This document shows, one piece after another, positions 1-6,182 of a stretch of DNA of 13,623 nucleotides. Positions within the stretch are counted from its first letter, which is position 1, and each line of letters starts with the position of its first letter. The stretch is taken from assembly GCA_035517595.1 (NCBI GenBank), contig DATIYN010000169.1, positions 1-13,623 of the forward strand, written 5' to 3'. Position numbers and translations under genes: made by a program. Under the pieces are notes generated by a model. It was not told the DNA's origin. It did not search any database and saw only the letters and a list, made by a program, of their open reading frames with translations. Origin of the DNA: RBG-16-66-20 sp035517595. Lineage in GTDB: Bacteria; Pseudomonadota; Gammaproteobacteria; Burkholderiales; SG8-39.

Positions 1-832
1 GCCGCAAGGCAGCCGCACCGCGCGCGGCAAGCCGGTGGTGAACATGTTCCCGCTGGAGGAGGGCGAGAAGATCACCGCGGTGGTGCCGGTCAAGGAGTTC
101 GACGAGAACCACTTCGTGTTCATGGCGACCGCGCAGGGCACCGTGAAGAAGACGCCGCTCGCCGACTTCTCGCGGCCGCGTCCCTCGGGCATCATCGCGG
201 TCGGCCTCGACGAGGGCGACTACCTCATCGGCGCGGCGCTCACCGACGGCAAGTACGACGTGATGCTGTTCTCCTCCGAAGGCAAGGCCATCCGCTTCCA
301 CGAGGACGACGTGCGGCCGATGGGCCGCCAGGCGACGGGCGTGCGCGGCATGCGCCTGCCCGAGGACGGCAGCCGCAGGGTCGTGTGCATGCTGGTGGCG
401 AAGGACGAGTCGCAGACCGTGCTCACGGCCACGGAGAAAGGCTACGGCAAGCGCACGCCGATCGCCGAGTACACCAAGCACGGGCGCGGCGCGCAGGGGA
501 TGATCGCGATCCAGTCGAGCGAGAGGAACGGCGCGCTGGTCGGCGCCGTGCTGGTCGACGACAACGACGAGGTGATGCTGATCTCGACCGGCGGGGTGCT
601 GATCCGCACCGCGGTGGCGCAGATCCGCGAGATGGGCCGCTCCACCCAGGGCGTCACGCTGATCTCGCTGGGCGAGGGAGAAAGACTCGCGGGCGTCGAG
701 CGCATCGTCGAACGCGACGAGGACGAGGGCAACGGCGGCAACGGAAGCGGTAACGGCAACGGCGGCGCGGGCGGCGCCGTCGAGCCGCCCGCCGGTCCCG
801 CGCCCGATCCACAGGGACCCACTATCCACTGA
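1..832 (+). CDS. gyrA: DNA gyrase subunit A, C-terminal part (5' truncated by window)
   Basis: The reading frame is already open at base 2 and runs 276 codons to TGA at 830-832, so only the end of the gene is present. GyrA is the cleavage/religation subunit of gyrase, which introduces negative supercoils; this part is the C-terminal beta-pinwheel that wraps DNA. The first residues (SRTARGKPVVNMFPLEEGE) and the later blades with FMATAQGTVKKT, VMLFSSEGKAIRF, GVRGMRLPEDG, LTATEKGYGKRTPIAEY and STQGVTLISLGEGE match the known GyrA C-terminal blades. After a short acidic stretch (ERDEDEG) the protein ends in a Gly/Asn-rich then Pro-rich tail in place of the longer acidic tail of E. coli GyrA. The stop overlaps the serC start by one base (TGATG). 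GTG at 35 is an internal valine, not the start. Identification is firm. Confidence 0.97.
   Translation, partial: PQGSRTARGKPVVNMFPLEEGEKITAVVPVKEFDENHFVFMATAQGTVKKTPLADFSRPRPSGIIAVGLDEGDYLIGAALTDGKYDVMLFSSEGKAIRFHEDDVRPMGRQATGVRGMRLPEDGSRRVVCMLVAKDESQTVLTATEKGYGKRTPIAEYTKHGRGAQGMIAIQSSERNGALVGAVLVDDNDEVMLISTGGVLIRTAVAQIREMGRSTQGVTLISLGEGERLAGVERIVERDEDEGNGGNGSGNGNGGAGGAVEPPAGPAPDPQGPTIH
728..775 (+). repeat. GGC/AAC low-complexity tract encoding Gly/Asn-rich GyrA tail
   Basis: Sixteen consecutive in-frame codons are nearly all Gly or Asn, with one Ser and one Ala (GNGGNGSGNGNGGAGG). The tract is built from imperfect GGCAACGGC units. Such a tract can change length by replication slippage. It lies beyond the folded pinwheel domain, so it probably forms a disordered tail. 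Confidence 0.8.
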
Positions 833-1911
833 TGTCCAGGATTCTCAATTTCAGCGCAGGCCCCGCGGTCCTGCCCGAGGAAGTGCTCGCGCGCGCGGGC
901 GACGAGATGCTCGACTGGCACGGCACCGGCATGTGCGTGATGGAGATGAGCCACCGCGGCAAGGAATTCATGCAGATCGCCGCCGAGGCCGAGAAGGACC
1001 TGCGCGAGCTGCTCGCGATACCGGGGAACTACAAAGTGCTCTTCCTGCAGGGCGGTGCGACGCTGCAGTTCGCCCAGGTGCCGATGAACCTGCTGGCAGG
1101 AAAAAGCAAGGCGGATTACGTCGCCACCGGCGAATGGTCGAAGAAGGCGATCAAGGAGGCGCAGGCCTACTGCGACGTTCGCATTGCGGCCAGCTCGGAA
1201 GACAGGGGGTTCACGTATTTTCCTTCCCAAGATGCTTTCCAGATAAGACGCGACGCGGCGTACCTGCACTACTGCTCCAACGAAACGATCGGCGGTGTCG
1301 AGGCGCACTGGATACCCCAGAGTCCCGTTCCGCTCGTCGTCGACGCCTCGTCGCACATCCTGTCGCGGCCGCTCGAGGTGTCGAAGTTCGGCCTGATCTA
1401 CGCGGGCGCGCAGAAGAACATCGGCCCGGCCGGGCTGACGATCGTGATCGTGCGGGAGGATCTCCTCGGCAGGGCGCAGAAGGGCACGCCCTCGGTGATG
1501 GACTACCGGCAGCAGGCGGCGGCCGATTCGATGCTCAATACGCCGGCGACCTACGCGATGTACATCGCCGGGCTGGTGTTCAAGTGGCTGAAGGCGCAGG
1601 GCGGCCTCGCCGAGATGGAGAAGCGCAACGTGGCGAAGGCGAAGCTGCTCTACGACTACCTGGATTCGAGCTCCTTCTACAAGAATTCCGTCGACAGGAG
1701 GGACCGGTCGAGGATGAACGTGCCGTTCACGCTCGCCGACGCGAAGCTCGACGACGAATTCCTCAAGGGCGCGGAGAAGGAGGGCATGGTGCAGCTCAAG
1801 GGCCACCGCTCGGTCGGCGGCATGCGCGCGTCGATCTACAACGCGATGCCGGTCGAGGGCGTGAAGAGGCTCGTCGCGTACATGAAGGATTTCGGAGCGC
1901 GCCGTGGCTAA
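832..1911 (+). CDS. serC: Phosphoserine aminotransferase
   Basis: A 359-residue class V PLP aminotransferase of normal family length. SerC converts 3-phosphohydroxypyruvate plus glutamate to O-phosphoserine, and also serves 4-phosphohydroxythreonine formation in the DXP-dependent vitamin B6 pathway. The N-terminus (NFSAGPAVLPEEVL) is the family signature and fixes the start. The PLP lysine is Lys195 in AGAQKNIGPAG; Asp171 (VDASS) should contact the pyridine nitrogen; Trp102 (GEWS) should stack on the cofactor; His325/Arg326 and Arg332 (GHRSVGGMRAS) match the phosphate-binding arginine region. The ATG shares its A with the gyrA TGA; the nearest purine-rich match (GGGA, 814-817) is about 14 bases away, so translation is probably coupled to gyrA. 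The gene ends 8 bp inside serA. Codons 1198-1251 use unusually many A/T third bases. Confidence 0.97.
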   Translation: MSRILNFSAGPAVLPEEVLARAGDEMLDWHGTGMCVMEMSHRGKEFMQIAAEAEKDLRELLAIPGNYKVLFLQGGATLQFAQVPMNLLAGKSKADYVATGEWSKKAIKEAQAYCDVRIAASSEDRGFTYFPSQDAFQIRRDAAYLHYCSNETIGGVEAHWIPQSPVPLVVDASSHILSRPLEVSKFGLIYAGAQKNIGPAGLTIVIVREDLLGRAQKGTPSVMDYRQQAAADSMLNTPATYAMYIAGLVFKWLKAQGGLAEMEKRNVAKAKLLYDYLDSSSFYKNSVDRRDRSRMNVPFTLADAKLDDEFLKGAEKEGMVQLKGHRSVGGMRASIYNAMPVEGVKRLVAYMKDFGARRG

Positions 1912-3097
1912 GGTGGCGAAGAAGCTGGAGGTGCTGGTCCTCAACCCGATCGCGCAGGTGGGCCTGCGGCGGCTGCCTGCCGAGCGCTGCACGGTGGTCA
2001 AGGAATCGAAGTCGCCGGACGTGATCCTGGTGCGCTCGGCCGACATGCACGCGATGACATTCGACGCCGGCCTCAAGGCGGTCGGCCGCGCCGGCGCTGG
2101 CGTCAACAACATCCCGGTGAAGGAGCTCTCCAGGCTCGGCGTGCCGGTGTTCAACGCGCCGGGCGCCAACGCCAACGCGGTCAAGGAGCTCGTGGTGGCC
2201 GGCCTGCTGATCGCCGCGAGGAATCTGGCGCCCGCCCTGGATTTCGTCAGGAATCTCGATACCCGCGATTCCGGGCTCGAGAAGAAGGTGGAGGCGGGAA
2301 AGAAGGCGTACGCCGGCGTCGAGCTGCCCGGCCACGTGCTCGGCGTGATCGGCCTGGGCAAGATCGGCAGCCTCGTCGCGGATGCGGCGATCCGTCTCGG
2401 CATGCAGGTGGCGGGCTACGACCCCGAGATCACGGTGGAGGCGGCCTGGAGCCTGCCCTCGCAGGTGCGCAAGGCGCATTCACTGGAGGAATTGCTCAAG
2501 GCCGGCGATTTCGTGACGCTGCACGTGCCGCTGGTGGAAAAGACGCGCCATCTCGTCAACGCGAAGAACCTGAAGCAGATGAAGCCGGGCGCCGTGCTGC
2601 TCAACTTCTCGCGCGAGGGCGTGGTGGACGACGAGGCCGTGCTGCAGGCGCTCGCCGAAAAGAAGCTGCGCTGCTATGTCACCGACTTCCCGTCCGCCGC
2701 GCTGATCGGCAAGCCGGGCGTGGTGGCGCTGCCGCACCTGGGCGCCTCCACGAGCGAGGCCGAGGACAATTGCGCCGTCATGGTTTGCGACCAGGTTGCG
2801 GCGTATCTTGCCGACGGCACCATGGAGAACGCCGTGAACTTTCCCGACGCGCGGATGCCTCGCGAATCGCCCTACCGCCTCGCGATCGCCAACGCCAACG
2901 TGCCGAACATGCTGGCGCGCATCTCGCAGGCGATGGGCGGCCGCAAGATCAACATCCACAACATGCTGAACAAGTCGAAGGGCGAGATGGCCTACACGCT
3001 CGTCGACGTGGACAGCCCGGTGCCCGAGGCCGCGCTGCAGGAGCTGCGCGCGATCGAGGGCGTGCTCGCGGTGCGCTACCTGCCGGTGGAGAGCTAG
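1904..3097 (+). CDS. serA: D-3-phosphoglycerate dehydrogenase, short ACT-domain form
   Basis: A 397-residue protein of the D-isomer 2-hydroxyacid dehydrogenase family; SerA oxidises 3-phosphoglycerate to 3-phosphohydroxypyruvate, the substrate of the adjacent SerC. Visible parts: substrate domain at both ends of the catalytic core, with GRAGAGVNNIP at 61-71; NAD-binding Rossmann motif GLGKIG (150-155) with Asp173 (YDPE) as likely ribose ligand; catalytic Arg237 (NFSREGVVDDEAV) and His278 (PHLGAST); C-terminal ACT domain (about 325-397) for serine feedback. The intervening domain of long SerA proteins is absent. The Glu normally found in a DVFxxEP motif is not seen; the equivalent stretch reads TDFPSAALIG (260-269). 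The ACT domain argues against PdxB. Start is GTG with GGAG 6 bases upstream (1894-1897), overlapping the serC end by 8 bp. Confidence 0.93.
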   Translation: MAKVAKKLEVLVLNPIAQVGLRRLPAERCTVVKESKSPDVILVRSADMHAMTFDAGLKAVGRAGAGVNNIPVKELSRLGVPVFNAPGANANAVKELVVAGLLIAARNLAPALDFVRNLDTRDSGLEKKVEAGKKAYAGVELPGHVLGVIGLGKIGSLVADAAIRLGMQVAGYDPEITVEAAWSLPSQVRKAHSLEELLKAGDFVTLHVPLVEKTRHLVNAKNLKQMKPGAVLLNFSREGVVDDEAVLQALAEKKLRCYVTDFPSAALIGKPGVVALPHLGASTSEAEDNCAVMVCDQVAAYLADGTMENAVNFPDARMPRESPYRLAIANANVPNMLARISQAMGGRKINIHNMLNKSKGEMAYTLVDVDSPVPEAALQELRAIEGVLAVRYLPVES

Positions 3098-3105
3098 GCG
3101 CGGCC

Positions 3106-4179
3106 ATGAGCGAGCGCGACATCGAGAAGCTGCGCGCCGGGATCGACGATCTCGACGCGCGGCTGCTCGAGCTCCTCGACCGCCGCGCCGGCCTCGTGCG
3201 CAAGGTCGGCGCGCTGAAGGCCGGCAAGCGCGTGTTCCGGCCCGAGCGCGAGGCGCAGATCCTCCGGCGCGTCGCGGCGAAGCCCGGCGCGCTTCCCGCG
3301 GCCTCGGCGGCGGCGGTGTTCCGCGAGATCATCTCCGTGTGCCGCGCGCTCGAGCAGGAGATCCGCGTCGCCTACCTCGGCCCGCCGGGCACCTTCAGCG
3401 AGCAGGCGGTGCGCCAGCACTTCGGCAGCGCCGTCGTCGCCGAGCCCGCGGCGACGATCGACGAGGCGTTCCGCAGCGCGGAGTCCGGCGCGGCGCAATT
3501 CGCGGTCGCCCCGGTCGAGAACTCGACCGACGGCGCGGTCGGCCGCACGCTCGACCTGCTGCTCACCACGCCGCTCAAGATCTGCGGCGAGGTCGACTTG
3601 CGGGTCAAGCAGAATCTGATTTCCAGAATGAAGGGCCTGAAGGAGATCAGAACGGTCTATTCTCACGCCCAGTCTCTGGCGCAGTGCAACGGCTGGCTCG
3701 GCAGGTCCTTGCCCCGGGCCGAGCGAATTCCGGTGGGCTCGAACGCGGAGGCTGCCCGGCGCGCGGCGAAGGAGAAGGGCGCTGCTGCGATCGCCGGCGA
3801 AGCGGCGGCCGCGCTCTACAAGCTGAAGCTGCTCGCCGCCGGCATCGAGGACGATCCGAACAACACCACGCGCTTCCTCGTGCTCGGGCAGGCGGATGCG
3901 CAGCCCACGGGCCGGGACCGCACTTCGCTCGTGATGTCGGCGGAGAACAAGCCGGGCGCGGTGCACGCGCTGCTCACGCCGCTGGCGGCCAACGGCGTGA
4001 GCATGTCGCGCATCGAGTCGCGCCCCGCGCGCGCGCGCTCGGCGCGCTGGGAGTACGTGTTCTTCATCGACGTCGAAGGCCACCAGACCGATGCCAAGGT
4101 GGCCGCCGCGCTCGCCGAGCTCCGGCAGCGCGCCCCGTTCCTCAAGGTCCTCGGCTCCTACCCCGCGGCCTCTTCCTAG
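3106..4179 (+). CDS. pheA: Bifunctional chorismate mutase / prephenate dehydratase (P-protein)
   Basis: A 357-residue fusion of the usual three-part design. Residues 1-85 are an AroQ-type all-helical chorismate mutase with Arg10, Arg27, Lys38, Arg48 and Gln84 at the positions expected for the active site. Residues 87-265 are prephenate dehydratase, with GPPGTFSEQA (92-101), PVENSTDG (136-143) and the catalytic TTRF motif (254-257). Residues 273-352 are an ACT domain with GAV (284-286) and ESRP (304-307), the elements tied to phenylalanine binding, so feedback inhibition by Phe is likely. Together the domains convert chorismate to phenylpyruvate. ATG 3106 was chosen because it gives a complete mutase helix 1 and lies 8 bases after the serA stop; longer in-frame extensions only overlap serA. 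The ribosome binding site is weak. The stop lies in a palindrome shared with the hisC SD. Confidence 0.96.
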   Translation: MSERDIEKLRAGIDDLDARLLELLDRRAGLVRKVGALKAGKRVFRPEREAQILRRVAAKPGALPAASAAAVFREIISVCRALEQEIRVAYLGPPGTFSEQAVRQHFGSAVVAEPAATIDEAFRSAESGAAQFAVAPVENSTDGAVGRTLDLLLTTPLKICGEVDLRVKQNLISRMKGLKEIRTVYSHAQSLAQCNGWLGRSLPRAERIPVGSNAEAARRAAKEKGAAAIAGEAAAALYKLKLLAAGIEDDPNNTTRFLVLGQADAQPTGRDRTSLVMSAENKPGAVHALLTPLAANGVSMSRIESRPARARSARWEYVFFIDVEGHQTDAKVAAALAELRQRAPFLKVLGSYPAASS

Positions 4180-4183
4180 GAAG
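4172..4183 (+). promoter_or_regulatory. Palindrome joining pheA stop and hisC ribosome binding site
   Basis: CTTCCTAGGAAG is a perfect 12-base palindrome. Its centre holds the pheA TAG stop (4177-4179), and its right half supplies AGGAAG (4178-4183), the hisC Shine-Dalgarno sequence 7 bases before ATG 4191. In RNA it could form a 4-bp stem with a CUAG loop that partly masks the SD until the ribosome finishes pheA. The stem is short, so an effect on translation is inference only. Confidence 0.5.
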
Positions 4184-4190
4184 CCCACGC

Positions 4191-5303
4191 ATGGTCATCG
4201 ATCCCTGCGAACTTTCTCCGTCCTACGTGCGCTCGATCGCGCCGTACCAGCCGGGCAAGCCGATCTCGGAAGTCGCGCGCGAGCTGGGCCTCAAGGAGGA
4301 GAGCATCGTCAAGCTCGCCTCGAACGAGAATCCGCGCGGCATCGGACCGCGCACGCGCGCCGCGATCGAGCGCGCGCTCGGCGACATCGCGCGCTACCCG
4401 GACGGCAACGGCCATGAACTGAAGACGGCTCTCGGTCGTCGCTACGGCGTTGAATTGGCTTCCATCGTTCTGGGCAACGGCTCGAACGACGTGCTGGAGC
4501 TCGTGGCGCACGCCTTCCTGGGACCCGGCCGCGCCGCGGTCTACTCGCAGCACTGCTTCGCGGTATATCCGCTCGCCACGCAGGCGCGCGGCGCCCGCGG
4601 CATCATGGTGGCGGCGAAGGATTACGGCCACGACCTCGAAGCGATGGCGGCCGCAATCGACGACGAGACCTACGTGGTCTGGATCGCGAACCCGAACAAC
4701 CCGACCGGCACGCTGCTCGGCGCCGACGCGCTCGAAGCTTTCGTGCGACGCGTGCCCGAGCGCGTGCTCGTGGTGATCGACGAGGCCTACAACGAGTACC
4801 TCCCGCCGGAGCGCAAGTCCGAGACGGTGAAATGGCTGCGGCGCCACCCGAACCTCATCGTCACGCGCACCTTCTCGAAGGCCTACGGCCTGGCGGGACT
4901 GCGCGTGGGCTACGCGCTCGCGCACGCCTCGGTCGCGGACATCATGAACCGCGTTCGCCAGCCCTTCAACGTCAACAGCCTCGCGCTCGCGGCCGCGACC
5001 GCGGCGCTCGACGACATGGAGTTCGTCGCGCGCAGCTTCGCCGCCAATCTTCAGGGCCTGCAGCAGCTGGAAGAAGGCGCGCGGCGCCTCGGCCTGGACT
5101 GGATCCCGTCGAGCGGCAACTTCATCACCGTGCGCGTCGGCAGGGCCAACGAGGTCTTCCGGCGCCTGCTCAAGCGCGGCGTCATCGTACGGCCGGTGGG
5201 CGGCGGCTACCAGCTGCCCGAGCACCTGCGCGTCACCGTCGGCACCGCCGAGGAAAACCAGAAGTTCCTGCAGGCGCTCGCGGCCGCGCTCCAGGACAAG
5301 TAA
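4191..5303 (+). CDS. hisC: Histidinol-phosphate / aromatic aminotransferase
   Basis: A 370-residue class I/II PLP aminotransferase of the HisC type. HisC makes histidinol phosphate; homologues placed between pheA and tyrA are known also to transaminate phenylpyruvate, hydroxyphenylpyruvate or prephenate. Motifs: LASNENPRG (42-50) near the N-terminus, NPNNPTG (167-173), Asp197 in VVIDEAY, PLP lysine Lys230 in TFSKAYGLAGLRVGY, and the C-terminal substrate arginine Arg347 in LRVTVGT. ATG 4191 has a well-placed AGGAAG SD and gives the normal HisC N-terminus (SPSYVRSIAPYQPGKP); upstream in-frame sequence is a shadow of pheA. It is followed after 6 bases by tyrA. Its context suggests the main job is in Phe/Tyr synthesis. 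Whether a separate his-operon hisC exists cannot be seen here. Confidence 0.93.
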   Translation: MVIDPCELSPSYVRSIAPYQPGKPISEVARELGLKEESIVKLASNENPRGIGPRTRAAIERALGDIARYPDGNGHELKTALGRRYGVELASIVLGNGSNDVLELVAHAFLGPGRAAVYSQHCFAVYPLATQARGARGIMVAAKDYGHDLEAMAAAIDDETYVVWIANPNNPTGTLLGADALEAFVRRVPERVLVVIDEAYNEYLPPERKSETVKWLRRHPNLIVTRTFSKAYGLAGLRVGYALAHASVADIMNRVRQPFNVNSLALAAATAALDDMEFVARSFAANLQGLQQLEEGARRLGLDWIPSSGNFITVRVGRANEVFRRLLKRGVIVRPVGGGYQLPEHLRVTVGTAEENQKFLQALAAALQDK

Positions 5304-5309
5304 GGACGG

Positions 5310-6182
5310 ATGTTCTTCGAGAAGGTCGCGCTGGTCGGCGTCGGGCTCATCGGCGGCTCGTTCGGCCTCGCGCTCAAGGAGGCGCGGCGCTGCGGCCGCG
5401 TGGTGGGCGCCGGGCGCAGCGCGGCCAACCTCGAGCAGGCGCGCGCGCGCGGCGCGATCGACGCGATCGAAACGGACGCCGCGGCGGCCGTGCGCGGGGC
5501 CGACCTCGTGCTGATCGGCGCCCCGGTGGCGCAATTCGAGAAGATTTTCCTCGCCATCGGGCCCGGGCTGCGCCCAGAGTGCCTGGTCATGGACGCGGGC
5601 AGCACCAAGCGGGACGTCGTCGCGGCGGCGCGCAGGGCGCTGGGCGCGAGAATCGGGCAGTTCGTGCCGGCGCACCCGATCGCCGGCGCCGAAAAGAGCG
5701 GCGCGGCGGCCGCAAGCGCGGCGCTGTTCCGCGGCAAGCGCGTGGTGCTGACGCCGCTCGACGAGAACGCGCCGGACGCGATTGAGCGGGCCGCCGCCGC
5801 CTGGGGCGCCTGCGGCGCACGCGTGTCGCGCATGGCGCCCGAGGAGCACGACTCGGTCTTCGCGGCGGTCAGCCATCTGCCGCACCTGCTCGCCTACGCG
5901 CTGGTGCACGGCATCAGCGAGCGGCCCGACGCGGCGCGCCTGTTCGGCTACGCCGCGGGCGGCTTCCGCGACTTCACGCGCATCGCTTCCAGCCACCCCG
6001 AGATGTGGCGCGACATCTGCATGGCCAACAGCGACCGGCTGTTGCAAGAACTTGCAAGATTCGGCGCGGAGCTCGAGAACATCGGGAAGATACTGCGTGA
6101 CGCCGATGCGAAAGCCCTGGAAAAGCTGTTTGCGGAGGCTCGCGCGGCGCGCGAGCGCTGGTTGAACGGGGAGTTCGAGTGA
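5310..6182 (+). CDS. tyrA: Prephenate (arogenate) dehydrogenase
   Basis: A 290-residue TyrA without a chorismate mutase or ACT domain, the compact form common in Betaproteobacteria. It oxidatively decarboxylates prephenate to 4-hydroxyphenylpyruvate, or arogenate to tyrosine; the sequence alone does not settle the substrate. The Rossmann motif is GVGLIGGS (10-17). Further family motifs are LIGAPV (68-73), DAGSTK (95-100), HPIAGAEKSG (122-131), SHLPHLLAYAL (188-198) with a conserved His pair, and GFRDFTRIASSHPEMW (218-233). ATG 5310 follows the hisC stop by 6 bases; the AAGGA at 5302-5306 is only 3 bases from the start, unusually close, so coupling to hisC termination is likely. The stop overlaps aroA in GTGA. 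A direct repeat TTGCAAGA occurs at 6042-6049 and 6052-6059. Confidence 0.94.
   Translation: MFFEKVALVGVGLIGGSFGLALKEARRCGRVVGAGRSAANLEQARARGAIDAIETDAAAAVRGADLVLIGAPVAQFEKIFLAIGPGLRPECLVMDAGSTKRDVVAAARRALGARIGQFVPAHPIAGAEKSGAAAASAALFRGKRVVLTPLDENAPDAIERAAAAWGACGARVSRMAPEEHDSVFAAVSHLPHLLAYALVHGISERPDAARLFGYAAGGFRDFTRIASSHPEMWRDICMANSDRLLQELARFGAELENIGKILRDADAKALEKLFAEARAARERWLNGEFE

Noticed and set aside
1210..1250. Promoter in the AT-rich patch of serC
   Set aside because: TTCACG has only a 2-of-6 match at the proper -10 spacing; GATAAG lacks the key T positions and a -35.
442..2403. 653-codon open frame on the minus strand
   Set aside because: It lies antisense to gyrA, serC and serA, which are certain by family motifs. 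The translation is rich in Arg, Ala and His with no domain I can recognise, as expected for a shadow frame in high-GC DNA.
2770..3105. Longer pheA start inside serA
   Set aside because: The in-frame extension is Arg-rich shadow sequence of serA; the chorismate mutase domain starts properly at 3106.
3635..3663. Promoter at TATTCT in pheA
   Set aside because: No -35 resemblance at 16, 17 or 18 bases upstream.
4176..6047. 623-codon open frame on the minus strand
   Set aside because: Antisense to hisC and tyrA. It has an Arg/His/Ala/Val-rich low-complexity composition with no motifs and no plausible start signal; a high-GC shadow.
6042..6059. Direct repeat TTGCAAGA twice with a 10-base period in tyrA
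   Set aside because: Only two short copies, explained by coding for leucine/glutamine/alanine/arginine codons. TTGCAA at 6052 has no -10 at the right distance, so neither a promoter nor an operator can be supported.
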